Source: Podochytrium sp. JEL0797 (taxonomy: Eukaryota > Chytridiomycota > Chytridiomycetes > Chytridiales > Chytriomycetaceae). From it: 58,504 nt of DNA. Below, piece by piece: positions 42,851-54,848 of the stretch. The stretch spans positions 1 to 58,504 of the forward strand of contig JADGJG010000055.1 of assembly GCA_027596195.1 (NCBI GenBank). Reading direction: 5' to 3'. The position numbers were made by a program, and so were the translations under genes. The notes beneath the pieces are model-generated. The model ran no database searches. It was not told the origin of the DNA and worked only from the letters and a program-made list of their open reading frames with translations. How positions within the stretch are numbered: position 1 is the first letter of the stretch; every line of letters starts with the position of its first letter.

Positions 42851-43175
42851 CAGCCTTCGGTTGTATATTAAAAACCTCAACGATAAAAAAAAGTCGTCTT
42901 TATCCCCTTTTTTTCCTTTCAATATTTTGACAATAGAGGAGCATTGAGGGAGAGAAAGTTCGGACAAGTGAATTCGACCATTTCAAGGGGTTTTTTGTTT
43001 GTGTGTGTGTGCAAAAAGTGAATTGCTCGGGATGAACATTCAAGGCATTCTTCTTTTTTACACCAAGCACCAAGGGAATAAGAGGAGAGAGGGGGTCCTT
43101 CAGGTCAAGCGTGGAGCCTGCAGGATTTCCGTCCGAATCTGTAATATTTTTTTGGTTTTTTGTGCGAAACGCAAA

Positions 43176-44507
43176 ATGGAAACCCTCCCCACAGAGCTCA
43201 TTCTCTCCATTTTTAGCCACCTCTCTACAGACGACAAGGTGCTATGCATGACACTCATCAGCGGTGTCTGGCGACGGCGTCTTCTCCCGCTAAGCGCGAT
43301 TGTGTTTGACTCTCTGTCGTTCCCACTCCACGCCGCCGTTCTCTTCCAATACCGACTCAACACGGCACAGCTCGCGTCGCACTGCCACGTCCTTCCCTTC
43401 CGCCTCGTCCTCGAAGGCACGCGCCGCACGCGCCGTTTCCTGCGCACGGCCGCCTGGAACGCGGCAGCCAAAAACACGCGCACGCCGCGTCTTCACCTCG
43501 CCCTTCTCGATAGCGGTGCAGTCGCCGCCTTCTTCTCCACGCAGCAACACACGGGCAGCCTCGTCAAAAACACGACAATCCTCGAACTCGCCAACTTTGA
43601 ATCCCTTTCTATCTCTTCAATCGCGAACGTCGTCTCCCTCTGCAAGTCCCTCAAATCTTTGGTGCTACGGAACCCGCTTGCGCCCAAACAGTCTCTGACC
43701 TTCCTCTCCACCTTCCCCACCCTCAAGTCGCTGACTCTGGCTGGCACCTCCCTCGCCACAATCCCCCCCAAACTCGCCACCTACATCCCCTCCCTCGTAA
43801 ACCTCACCCTCTCTCACATCAAAGTCGAAAACGTGGGAAACATCCGCTCCCTCGCCCCATTCACGACTCTCCGCTCGTTGCACCTCTTGAACCTCGAATC
43901 CCAATTCAGCGAAGACCTCACGCGTTTCGTCACCCTCTTTCTCACTGCATCAGCTACATCCCCTCTTTGCGTGCTGGGTCTCTCCGTACACCCTTCGCGA
44001 GCCAAATTGTCGATGGCTGCGTGTCCAATTCGAGTGTCCCTCAAGGACGTGGTTGCCGAGAATTCACACCAATATTGCTTATATTTGGGCAAATGTCAAG
44101 TCTCGTTCACTGCCATCCAAAAGTTTATGGCTGATCTTGCGGAATCTCGCAAAAAGCAAAAAAGCGATGCTGTCGATACGAGTGGTGGAGACGCGGTGCA
44201 TACGTTTGACAAGGGCCTGCACCATCATTACGCGATTCAGAAAGGCTCCACGCCCGCAGATCAAACCCCCTCGACAACACCACTAACTGGATCAACAACA
44301 CCCAAGCGAAAGCGGTCAAGTTCCGCGTCATCATCAAACACCTCCTCGAAATCCGATTCCGAATCGACTGTTTTAGTCGAACGGCACCACTCGAGCCGCG
44401 CGTCCGTTTTGTTGGAGTCGTGTGAGATTTCACCTACCGATTTGGTTTTGATGCGCGAACAGTTTGGGTCGTTGGTGGAGATTCGTTCGGTTTTGGAAAT
44501 AAAGTGA
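43176..44507 (+). CDS. F-box protein with divergent LRRs
   Basis: A single exon encodes 443 residues starting with a standard F-box (METLPTELILSIFSHLSTDD to VWRRRLLPLS). Irregular leucine-rich segments follow (LKSLVLRNPLAPKQSLTFLS, LVNLTLSHIKVENVGN, LRSLHLLNLESQFSEDL). The C-terminus is Ser-rich with a basic PKRKRSSS stretch that could be a nuclear signal. A role as SCF adaptor is likely. The frame is open further upstream, but no earlier ATG gives a better start; the Met at 43032 is followed by a T-rich leader-like sequence. Confidence 0.78.
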   Translation: METLPTELILSIFSHLSTDDKVLCMTLISGVWRRRLLPLSAIVFDSLSFPLHAAVLFQYRLNTAQLASHCHVLPFRLVLEGTRRTRRFLRTAAWNAAAKNTRTPRLHLALLDSGAVAAFFSTQQHTGSLVKNTTILELANFESLSISSIANVVSLCKSLKSLVLRNPLAPKQSLTFLSTFPTLKSLTLAGTSLATIPPKLATYIPSLVNLTLSHIKVENVGNIRSLAPFTTLRSLHLLNLESQFSEDLTRFVTLFLTASATSPLCVLGLSVHPSRAKLSMAACPIRVSLKDVVAENSHQYCLYLGKCQVSFTAIQKFMADLAESRKKQKSDAVDTSGGDAVHTFDKGLHHHYAIQKGSTPADQTPSTTPLTGSTTPKRKRSSSASSSNTSSKSDSESTVLVERHHSSRASVLLESCEISPTDLVLMREQFGSLVEIRSVLEIK

Positions 44508-44808
44508 GTGGCGCGCGCGCAGGCGGCAATTAAAAAGGTTCACATGCACGATGTTCACATTTTCATAACATTTTCACGAGGGTGTGTGTGTAATCAATGT
44601 GTCAGCAGGCGACACTTAAATGCAGCAAAATGGGGATGTTACGATTGCTTTCTGCTCTGCAATCCTTCTATAAGCAGACGAAATGAAGACTGCGTTTACA
44701 AGCAGATTGGAATGGTGATTTGCGGGTGTGGATCGTATTCAGGGTTCGTGGTTCTAAGATTTTTTTCACCCCCAATTCCTGCCCTCCCCTCCACTCTCGC
44801 GCTTTCCA
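44508..44808. other. Intergenic between two plus-strand genes
   Basis: 3' region of the F-box gene and promoter of the decarboxylase gene; no element is recognised. Confidence 0.4.
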
Positions 44809-47203
44809 ATGACTGCGTACAACGTGACACTGCACGTGCGGCCCACCAAGACAACAAAAAGACTCGGCGTGTTCACAGACACAGACAGCGACTTTGACTA
44901 TGCGCCTTTGTACTCGCTTTCGTCAGGTGTTCAGCGCATCTCGAAAAAGAAGGCGGCGTGGCGACGCAGCGCTGACTGGAGTAGCGATGACTACGACGCT
45001 TCCGACGAGGACAAAGGCGACCCCTCTTCTCCAAAGTCATACAAAGTCGGCGACGGCCTAGAGCCTGGTTCACAGCGCAACAAGGACAGCGTGCTGCACT
45101 ACTTTGTCGCTACTCACGACAGCGAACAGTCCCTGGACACCTACCTGTCTCGCATCATACAAAGTAATTGTCCGCCTGTTATCCTTATCTCCCTCCACAA
45201 ACATCGTACCATTTCGGTTCCACCACCCAACCCTGATTCTACTCCTTCTCCAATACCCTCGAACATCGATCCCTACCCACCCTCCCGTTGATCCCACACA
45301 CCCGCTTACTGATACACCGACAAAAATTTCGTCCCAACCCGCAGCCTTCCTCGACACCCCCCTCCCCATTTTTGCCGGCACCAACGAGAACCCAGACACG
45401 ATCCAATCGCGCTTCTCGCGCCACGAGGTGCCCAACTCAAACGACGACGGCGTGACCCTCGAAGAATATCTGCACAATGTCAAAACAAACGTCATTGACA
45501 GAGCAACCCGCGTTGCATCTCCAAAACAAATTGGACACATGGTAAGCTTTCTTGTTTCCTGCGCCAGTGGCTCCCCCCTGCAAAAATCTCCATTTGTCAT
45601 CCACTCACCCACCCAATTCCCGACTGGCCCCACCCCCAATTTCACCTCACAAAGACCACCGCCCTCCCCTACTTCCACCGCCCCCTCGCAAAACTCCTCA
45701 CAGCAATGAACCAAAACGTGGTCAAACTAGAGACCGCATCCACAACCACCTACCTCGAACGCGAAACCATTGCCATGATGCATCACGCCTTTTACGGCAC
45801 GACCTGTTCCAAATCGTTTTACACGCATTATATCCATTCGTTTGATACCGCACTCGGGGTGTTTACTTCGGGGGGCACGATTGCGAATTTGACGGCCATG
45901 TGGGTTGCGCGGAATCGCGCATTAGGGCCGCGGCCGGAGCTTGGGTTCACGGGAGTCGACAAGGAGGGACTGTTTAAGGCGTTGAATGTGTATGGGTACA
46001 AAGGTGCCGTGATTCTGGGCTCGAAAATGTTGCATTATTCGTTCAAGAAGGCGGTGGATTTGTTGGGGTTGGGGGACAATGGGCTTTGTTTGGTCGATGT
46101 GGATGACAAGTTCAAGATGCGGTTAGTTGATTTGTTTTTTTTGGTAGGGGGGGATTCGGGCTTGATTTTCGATTCTCATTCTTTTCTTTTTCGCCTTACT
46201 TCTTCACAGACCTGATGCGTTGGAAGCCAAAATCAAAGAATTCAAAGAAATGAATTACCTTATTGTCGCCATCATCGGCATCGCCGGAACCACCGAAACG
46301 TGAGTCCACAAAAAACACCAACCCAAATCGCCGCCTTTGCTCACCCCCCTCCTCGTCACTAGCGGCTCAATCGACCCCCTCACCTCCCTCTCCACCCTCG
46401 CCAAACGCCACACAATCCATTTCCACGTAGACGCAGCCTGGGGCGGTCCCCTCATCTTTTCCCGCGAACATTCCCCCAAACTCGCCGGCATAGAACTCGC
46501 CGACACAATTACCGTCGACGGCCACAAGCAACTCTACACCCCGATGGGCCTCGGCCTCCTCCTTTTCCAAAACCCAACAATGGCGTCTGTCATCCGCAAG
46601 ACTGCGAATTACATTATCCGGAAGGAGAGTGCGGATTTGGGACAGTTTACTTTGGAGGGGTCACGGCCGGCGGGGTGTCTCCATTTACATGCTGTGCTTA
46701 CTCTGTTGGGGAGAGATGGGATTGAGAGTCTTGTGACGAGGAGTGCAACGCTTGTGAGGCAGATGGCCCAACGCGTCTCCTCCCACCCGTCCCGCGCGTT
46801 CCAATGCCTGCACGACCCGGAAACCAACATCCTGTTATACCGATACATTCCGCGGGTGTTGCGTGACAAGGTATCCGCATGGGCACCCCTCGAAGAGCGA
46901 GAAGACGCGGTGATTAGTGAGGCAACACGACGTATCCAAACGCGACAATCCGTAGAAGGTGAATCCGGGTTCGTGTCCCGCACGCGCGTGGAAGTAGAAC
47001 GGGAGGGTGGAGCGAGGCGGTACGTGGATGCGTTCCGGGTCGTGCTCGCGAATCCGTTGACGACGTGGGAGGATGTGGAAGGTGTCATTGGGGAGCAGTT
47101 GAAGATTGGAGAGAAGATTGAGAAGGAGATGGAGGGAGAGGAGCATGAGGGGTTGGATAAGGAGAAGGTGATGATGTGGGTGGGATGGCCTTTTGAGATT
47201 TGA
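44809..47203 (+). CDS. PanP-type PLP-dependent aspartate/glutamate decarboxylase
   Basis: Five exons (44809–45163, 45345–45541, 45655–46121, 46210–46299, 46363–47203) sum to exactly 649 residues. A unique acidic N-terminus of about 100 residues precedes the group II decarboxylase fold: SPKQIGHMTTALPYFHRPLA, MNQNVVKLETASTTTYLERE, FTSGGTIANLTAMWVARNRA, HVDAAWGGPLIF, and TITVDGHKQLYTPMGLGLLL with the PLP Lys in DGHK. These blocks fit the bacterial PanP family, which makes beta-alanine from aspartate, better than ordinary GAD1 or aromatic decarboxylases. In a fungus it could supply beta-alanine for pantothenate, or GABA. The substrate cannot be fixed by sequence. Confidence 0.82.
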
Positions 47204-47520
47204 TTTTTTTGGTGTTGAGGGGGGGTCTCGTGTTTTGCTTTTTGGAACTTTACGGGGGCGTTGTAGAGGGACTCTGATTTGTTTGTTGCTGTCGCCGTTA
47301 GTTGGGGTGTCTTTTCTCTCTCTTTCTCAGATTGCGCACGTTTTGTTTGCCGCAAATAAACTATATTGTTACATTGTAAACCCGAAAAACGAAATCGAAA
47401 GAAGAACCTTTTGTTTTCTTTTCACCTTACACATCCTCCCTCCGTCTTACCACAGACTCACCTTCCATCTCAATTCATCGATTTTTAAAAAAATCCTCTC
47501 GATAATTCGCGATTCAAACA
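47204..47520. other. Intergenic, T-rich
   Basis: 3' region of the decarboxylase gene. An aataaa signal lies near 47355. No gene is seen. Confidence 0.4.
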
Positions 47521-47653
47521 GCTTCCAATTCATACTCTCAACTGCTTCCCCATCACAACCGCGCTCGTTTCAATCGGCTCCGTGAACAGAATCTTGGCCC
47601 CTTTATCCATCAAGAACTTGATGGTCAGTGCAAACGTTTGGTACTGGAACACG
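47521..47653 (-). pseudogene. Internal fragment of the downstream MSS51/MYND gene
   Basis: 133 bases match 49042–49175 with four substitutions and one deleted T. The frame reads VFQYQTFALTIKFLMDKGAK and IETSAVVMGKQ, then shifts at the deletion and stops. Two of the substitutions change residues (P to L, L to F). The fragment contains neither the start nor the stop of the parent gene. It is a recent dead copy. Confidence 0.88.
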
Positions 47654-47722
47654 TGGTAGCATGAATGGACAAATTTCTTTGCTGTCCAAAGGCCATCTAG
47701 ATACAAAAGAAAGAAAGACAGT

Positions 47723-48722
47723 TTATTCAACAAAATTACGAAACTCCAATGCTCTTTCTTGTTGCTCCTTAAGCCAGAGAGAATCAACAAACTCCTGATT
47801 GTTCAGAGTGCCAAAAGAATCATGGCTTTCATCCCTATCAAAGGGGGCAGGACCCTCGGCTTTTGCTGTCAAGCTGGAAATTTTTCGATCCGACTCGGTG
47901 GAATCAAACATGTCATTGTGGAATGCAACAAGACCAGGGGAGGGCCAGTCTTCTGGATTTTCTGGGTCAAACACAATTTCAACACCGTCATATTTGGCCA
48001 GACATTTGGGAGCAGAAGCGGAAAGCTTGACACAATATTTGCCTTCACTGGCAACGATTGTGAAAAAGTACTGATCAAACAGTCGATGCAATGTGGCCGA
48101 TAGTAAAATGCCGTTTCGGACGTCCATACAGCCATCCGACGGCACTTTGCAGTATTTGGCATATTGGCAATCCCATAAGCCCTATTTAAAATTGACAACT
48201 GGTTCATAATGGCAGTAAGAACTATTACCTTGAAATCCGAGAAATAATCGACGCTCGCAAAATGCGCCGCATCACAGCATTCAATCGAATCCTTTGACAA
48301 GACGCAAGTCGAGTCTCTGTTGATCAAACGCTGCCGAAACAAGCGCTGCCCTAGACGAGCCTTCTTGGACGTGCTCGACGAGGCAGAACCGGAAGTTGAA
48401 GCCGAAACCGCGTCACTGGATCGCTTGAGGGCAGCGATTCGCTTGCTCCCAGAACCTAATAAGCAAGGACAAGAATACCTCAGAATACTCATAAGGGAGA
48501 GAGTCACAAACCCGTGGAGTCGACTGCTTGAGCTGGACGCAGCGTCTTGATATACTCGGTCTCTTTCGCCTCCCTCATCAACAGCAGGTCGAAAGTGCGC
48601 TGAACCTTGCCCATCACCACAGGGTGCAACGGGTCATTGGCATCCAGGAGGCTTAGTTCCTCTTCGGCGCTCTTCCACGCCGCTTTCGCTTCTGCGATGT
48701 CAGCACGAAGCTGTTGTTCCAT
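47723..48722 (-). CDS. HNH_2-domain nuclease-like protein
   Basis: Three exons (48722–48512, 48455–48229, 48181–47723) give exactly 298 residues. The N-terminus is a helical, possibly coiled-coil region (MEQQLRADIAEAKAAWKSAE). A basic Ser-rich linker leads to the HNH_2 core: RLINRDSTCVLSK, CCDAAHFASVDYFSDF, then DVRNGILLSATLHRLFDQYF. The AAH and the N…H…FD signature are complete. This family is abundant in fungi with unknown targets. It lies between the MSS51/MYND gene and a stray 133-bp copy of part of that gene. Confidence 0.78.
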
Positions 48723-48913
48723 ATTCAGACAAATTTTTTTTTGTTTCAGTTTTAGAGGCGTTTTCGGAAAGGCCCCTGCAAATCGCGAGTTGGCCTCAGC
48801 CGATTTCAATCAGACAACTTTCTCACTCTTGCTACATTGCGCACATATAACTTTTTTTCTTAAAAGAAAAAGAAGAAGAAACCCCAACCTGTCCTCTCAA
48901 TTTTTCAAAGTCT

Positions 48914-51223
48914 TCACTCATCCTTCTTCAAATCCCCCGCCCCAACAATAAACCCATTACTCCACCCGGGCAAATTCACCTCCTTCTTCCACTGGAAAAC
49001 AGGCTGTCTGAACGGATTCACCTCCACCTCAGTACTCAACGGCTTCCACTTCATACTCTCAAACTGCTTCCCCATCACAACCGCGCTCGTTTCGATCGGC
49101 TCCGTGAACAGAATCTTGGCCCCTTTATCCATCAACAACTTGATGGTCGGTGCAAACGTTTGGTACTGGAACACGCCTCCGTTCAGAATGAGGACCAAAT
49201 CGGGTGGACTCGAGCCCTGCATTTTCTTATTCACAGACCCAAAGTAGGACGCGTCGTAGTGCACGAGACTGTATTCGGCAGACGTGAGGGAGACGTAGAG
49301 CGTCGATGTCGAGTTTTTGAAAGTGTAGGAGGTGTGGTCCGGGCGGAGACGTTTGGAGACGGTGGGACCGACCATGTGGATGATAATGTCCGTGTTCGGG
49401 AGGAGCGGAAGGAGGTAGGAGAAGCAGTGGATGAGGTCGGCTTCGCGTTCGGGGCCGAGGAGGTGGAGAGTGAGTTGACGGCGGCCTGGAGCACAATAAT
49501 GCGAAATGAGATTGCGAGGATTCATGGGGGTGTCAGGAACGAGAAAAAAACTTACCGCCAACCATTCTCACGGCTGCATACTTTTTGACCAAATACCACA
49601 CCGTCAACGGCACCTCAAACACAAGCGCGACGGGGCTATCCAACGGCAATCCATACGCCTTGTACCAATCCTCCCAACCGTTAATCGACTCGGGATCCAC
49701 ACCCTTCTTGAGCTCCCTGCCAAACGGAAACAACTCCTTGGGCAACCCGGAACACGCAAACTGTTTCTCCTCGTCACCCTTCAACGTATCAGCTGCCATT
49801 TGAACCGCAAGCTCTCCCGTCAATTCTCCCCACTGCAATTGCTGGAAACACTGGCACAAGCGGCGGTAAACACCAATGTTGTGGATTTCTTTTTCAACGA
49901 GGAAGGGAACTTGGTTGTAGTTGTCGAGGTGCTTGGTGGCGTTGTACCAGGTGAAGGGGAATCCGTGGAGGTTTTCAGCCGTCAGACGTTCCATGTTGGC
50001 TTTGTAGATGGGACACATGATTTTGTGGTTGGGCCAGTCTTTGGTCTGTGAGGTTCGCATTCATTGAAGAATTCAGCGAGAGAGTCCGCAATTCGCCCAG
50101 AGCGTCAAAAATACGTACAGCACATTCCGCCGAACAATAAATCACACTCTTGCACGCACTGCACTGCTTCGTCTTTGTCTCGATATCCTTCTTACACACA
50201 AAACATCCACGCGGAGGCGTCGCGTTCATTGGGAGCTTCTGCTGCGCCGGTTTCGGCGCCAACCCAGCCGCCTGGGCCGTCGCATTCGCGACAAGCTGGG
50301 CCTGCTGAGCCGCTTGAACAACCGAGGGAGCCGCGAGGGTTGGGTTCGATTGGATTTCATGGGAACGAATTTTGATGAGATCCGAGAGGGTGGGTTCGAG
50401 GGCGTCCATGGTTGTGACGGAGAGGTCGGATTTGTCGAATACGGCGTTGAGAATGGCGGCGACTTCTTTCATCTGTTTGAGGAGAGGCGGGGGGTCAGCA
50501 ACTGGGTATTTTCCGACGTGGCAGTGCGAATCCGGGCACTGGCCACCTCCCCCAAATCCAACCAACCTGAGTATCCGAAAGCAACGCAGACGGCAAAAAG
50601 GCGACCATGGACGGTCTGCGCGAAACACCCTCGAACGGCTTGATCATCACGAGCAGAATGGTCTCGGCAACCTCCTTTACGGTGGGCGACCCGGGGGTCT
50701 TGAAGAAGTTGAATCCGAGCAGCGAGGCTTCTTCGGAAACGGCGACGGCATTGTTGGATACACCAATCTACACGAGAAAGTTAGATAAATTGACAGCGAC
50801 TGGAACAGGAGTGTTTTCTTCACCTGCCAGATGGCCTTGTTCTTGACAGCCAGCTTCGCCTTCGTCTTGACAACCTCGAGCTCTGCCTCAGAAGGGTTCT
50901 GGTCCTCCTCAATGGGAGCATCGAGCTGCAAAACCCCCAATATAAATAACGGATCAAACCACAAACACACCAACACTGCTTACATTCAGCTTCTTGACAT
51001 TGCGGATGCTTGAAATCTGGGCCTGGACCCACATGACAAGCACGGGAAGCAGGAACAACAGCACGACCATGTGCGACATTTTGAACGCAGCGATTGGGTC
51101 CGTTACGAGGAGGGTCGCGAACGTGGGCAGGTCCTCGGCAAATACTTTGACTAGGCTTTCGGTGAAGGAGACGGTGGCATTGGCAACCACCTCGGGTTCA
51201 ACGAGGGTCTCGTTGGTGGACAT
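48914..51223 (-). CDS. MSS51-like MYND zinc-finger protein with membrane segment
   Basis: Exons chain from the ATG at 51223 to the stop at 48914. An N-terminal part with a hydrophobic helix (MVVLLFLLPVLVMWVQAQI) and an acidic linker is followed by two Val/Ala-rich exons. The MYND finger is CFVCKKDIETKTKQCSAC…YCSAECA…WPNHKIMC with all ligands. The C-terminal MSS51-type domain follows (GRRQLTLHLLGPEREADLIH, IIIHMVGPTVSKR, TFKNSTSTLYVSL, LVLILNGGVFQYQTFAP). Yeast Mss51 is a mitochondrial translation activator of COX1; other members act elsewhere. Every intron joins in phase, including the one before MKEVAAILNAVFDKSD (near 50473). That Met could, however, be the start of a separate MYND gene, with the membrane part being its own upstream gene. 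Confidence 0.75.
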
Positions 51224-51403
51224 GGTCTATATTCACGCGAGAAAAATCTTCACGAAATCAAAACAGTCGGAGAGGTGAAGCTACAAAAAATCGTGCATTG
51301 AACAGCATTCACCAATTGAACAAGATTAAACTTCTTGCATTATAATAAAACGCAAGGAAAGGGCGAGTAGAGAAAACAATTTGAAAAAATTACTTCTCGC
51401 CAA

Positions 51404-54400
51404 TCAAATCAGCAAGTACACAGGAATCTTCCCCTGCCCTTTGATATGGACGTCGCCTTTGACTTCAAACTCAAAGTTTTCATTGTCACCGAGAGCCTCA
51501 ATCGTTTTGACGGACACTTGCACGTTATCGGCGTCGCTGGTCGCACACATTTGCGCAGCAATGTCAAAAGTCTCTCCAATCAAAGAGTAGTGGTTTCTGC
51601 GACCAACAAGTCCCTGCGTGGCTTCGGTGTTAATAATCGGCGATATTTTGCGCGCAAAAAGTGAAATCGACTTACAGCATGAACAGCACCTGAGTGAATT
51701 CCGACGCGCAAAGCAATCTGTTGGTTACCCGCCACACCTCTTAAGTGAAACTCTTTGACCAGGTTCTTCATTTCGGTACAGCATTGAAGAGCTTGGGCGG
51801 CGCAGTCCGCTCTCTCTTCTGGCGTGGATTCCTGAGAAGCAGAAAGTCCCGCAGCGACGATCCACGAATCGAGGAAACTGTCGACCTTGTGAAGATGCGG
51901 AAACTTCGCAATGATTTCTTCAAATCTGGGGGTCAGTTCGTTCAAAAATTGCAAAGCTTTGGTTGGATCCAAGTTCTTGAATCCAGCAACGTCTGTGATA
52001 TTTGTGACGATAAGAGAATCGGACGCGACATACACGTAAATACTGCGAATTTACCAGCGAAAAATACCGACACACAGTTAAAATGCTCTGGTTCTGGCTG
52101 GACGCCCGATTCCATCTTTTGCATGATGTGGTAAGGCAACGATGTCACGCCGGTAAGCTTGTTCGAGCCTTCCAATTCAGCTCTCAACTCTTCAGATTGG
52201 AGCTGAGTATCCAACAGCTCTAAAAAGGAAACCGCCTTTAGACTCGGTGAAATTTTGCTGGAAGAATATCTCACCAGTCATTGTTGCAGATTGATCGATC
52301 TTCAACGTCTCAATTTCTTCTTCGTGGTCCTTCAAGAGCTCAGATACTTTCTTGCGAATCTCTTTCGTCTTTTGGGAGACACTTGAACGATGTTGACGCT
52401 TAAGCTCGTTGAACACCGTTTTGTTGTGGGCAACGAGTGCGTTCACTCTTTCAGCTCCTGTTCCCGCAATGTCAAAGTTTAAGATCAAATCATGACATAT
52501 TAACTTTCGTACCTGCTTCCGACATATCTCTTTCAACGTCAGAATGCACCTTTTCACTCAATCCATTAGTATCCTCTTCCTCTCTTCCTTCACCGGTTTC
52601 CTCCTCTTCATAAAAGGTCATGGGCAAGGGATCGTCGTCATGAACTTCTTTTACGTCTTGGTCCGACTTGGAACGGAACGTGACTCTGCAAATGATCAGT
52701 GCAAACTCAACCACTTGCATTCTGTCTCCCTTGACTACGACATCTAACACATTATCTCCCTTTTTAACTTCCGTGTGAAACCCGCCGCTCGAGACCTGCT
52801 TGACCGCCTTGGCGTCCAATCCGGGAAACAAGTCCGCCATAACAACAGGAGGGGCGCCCGTTTTCGCGTTTCTGAATTGGAACGTGTCTTCCACGTTCTT
52901 GGTGGCGTAGTTGACGCGGAGGGTGTTGGCGTCAAAGATGAGGTACCCAGAAGTGGCGCTGGGTGGTAAGGCTTTGATGAACCCAGCAAACGCGCGAGTC
53001 CCGTCAGTGTTTTTGTTGTGCTTGACGCAGAGGACGATTGGGAGAAGGTGACCCTGTTTGTGGATTCCCATGACTGTTTGGAATGCGTCAATAACCTGTT
53101 TGAAACTCGATTTGTTAGAATTGGAGGGCAAAAAAAGAAAAAATATCAACTCACTCTGGCGGCTCCGGTGTCCAAATACTTCTTCAAGAGCCCGTCATGC
53201 ATCTCAGAAAATGGAGACGGGACAATAATATCGATGTTTTTTCCAACCGCCTCGCCGTTGGGGTAACCAAACAGTGTGTTGAAATTTTCGTTTGTGTGCA
53301 TAATCACACCGACGTTGCTGCGCTCGCCTGAAATTTTGATGATGGCGTTCTCTTCCGAAGCCAAGTTCATTAATGGCTTGGATCCGTCGGACTTGAGTTT
53401 ATTCACCATTTCATCTTCATTGTCATCCGACTTGATAATTGGGTGGTCTCCGATCATCATCTGCGAGTGTTACCGAAATATATTTAGTGCGCGTTGTAGA
53501 AATGGAACTTGAACCCATACCTTTTCGCGATTTCTGCAAGCAACCGCGTAAGATTTTGCAGCAGACGCCGCTTGCTTGCGTTGAGCCCGAGCAAATGCGG
53601 CTTGCACGGATTTCTGGTATTCGGTCAGCTCAAGTGCTTCTTGCCTGTGCTTTTGAATTTTGATGCTTGTGAGAAGCTCAAACTCGGAATTTGCGCTTTT
53701 TGAAAGTAGGTTGAACTCCTCGAGGCGGTGCTGCGTGCCGAGATCTTCAAGTTCTTCCATGTTCATGATTTCGAGGTCATTGAGCTAATTTTGAGAGACG
53801 CGAGTTAGCAAACGCACAACAGATCATGTAACAGAGCACCAATACCTCTGTCGTGTGTCTGACGCGGCACAACTGAAGTTCTCGAAGAAACTCGGACTCT
53901 ATATTACATTATTTGAGATGGGCAATCAAGTGGATAAGTAGACAAACCTTTCTGCTGTCTCATTGCGGCCAGCTGAGCTTGACTCTCATTTTCTTTGAGC
54001 GCCTTACGTGCCTGGTTTTGATCCTTGATGTTCTTGATTTCAATCGCATTGATGCGTCTGACGGTTTCGGCGAGACGCCTCTGGGAGAACAACAGCTCGC
54101 TCCTACAAATGTATAGCCATAGGAGTAAAAAGATTTTAGAACAATGGTCGGGGCGGATTTTCATTGGAGGAGATTTTCAACCTTTCGGCCGTGTGCCTCT
54201 GTTCCATTCTTGCCGATCTCGCATGAAACGCGGCGCGTTTTTGTCTCGTGCTGGACTTGAACGCAGCCTCGCGTTCTCTGGCTTCTTCTTGGAACCGGAG
54301 CAGTGACTTGATGGCCGTGAGCTTGTCCACGAGCTTGTTGAGCTGCAGCTTGCGCTCCCAGGAGAACTCGGTATCGCGGGCAGTTTCGAGTTGACGCTCG

Positions 54401-54655
54401 TCGATCGCACAGTTGTCGGCAAGTTGGGTTTTGAGGCGGTGGAGCTCGCTCTCGAGGTTGGCCGTACAGATGGTGCCTGATTGGTAAACCGAATCGTAGC
54501 ACGTTACAAACTGTGTTACGAGCGAAGTGCACCACTCAACTTTCTTCGTCAAAGAGCTTGACAACAGCCTGCTGGGCTTTAAGCTTGGTCTCTTTGATGG
54601 TTCTGCAACGCGTCACTGTGGCCGTCTGGCTGAACTTGATTTCCTTCGTTTCCAT
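51404..54655 (-). CDS. Coiled-coil/PAS/class III cyclase-homology protein, array copy A
   Basis: The gene has about 13 short exons from the ATG at 54655 (METKEIKFSQTATVTRCRTI) to the stop at 51404. The first third is predicted coiled coil (ERQLETARDTEFSWERK, KALKENESQAQLAAMRQQK). A PAS domain follows (GVIMHTNENFNTLFGYPNGE, KNIDIIVPSPFSEMHDGLL), then a second sensor-like module (SATSGYLIFDANTLRVNYA). A helical linker (KTKEIRKKVSELLKDHEEEI) leads to the cyclase-homology domain: VSVFFADVAGFK, HKVDSFLDSWIVAAGL, LRVGIHSGAVHA, YSLIGETFDIAAQM. Both metal-binding Asp are present. The usual NxxxR is DxxxQ, and the base-recognition pair reads Asp/Ser. Soluble; the output is uncertain. Confidence 0.82.
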
Positions 54656-54848
54656 TGTACTTCTTTGACAGCCTTCGCAATTTTTCAAATGAAGGAGGGA
54701 ATGTGAACAATCATCAGAAATCGGACCAAAATCCGTGACAGCTGATTTATTTCCTCTATATGACTTCAGGGGATTCGGAAGGATAAGCAAGCGATTTAAT
54801 TTATTAAGGTAAATGAAAATTCAAAAATGTGTCTTCGCGTTCACGTTC

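Noticed and set aside
48504..48809. Start of the HNH protein at 48809
   Set aside because: That codon is not supported as the initiator; the ATG at 48722 gives an in-phase 298-residue protein.
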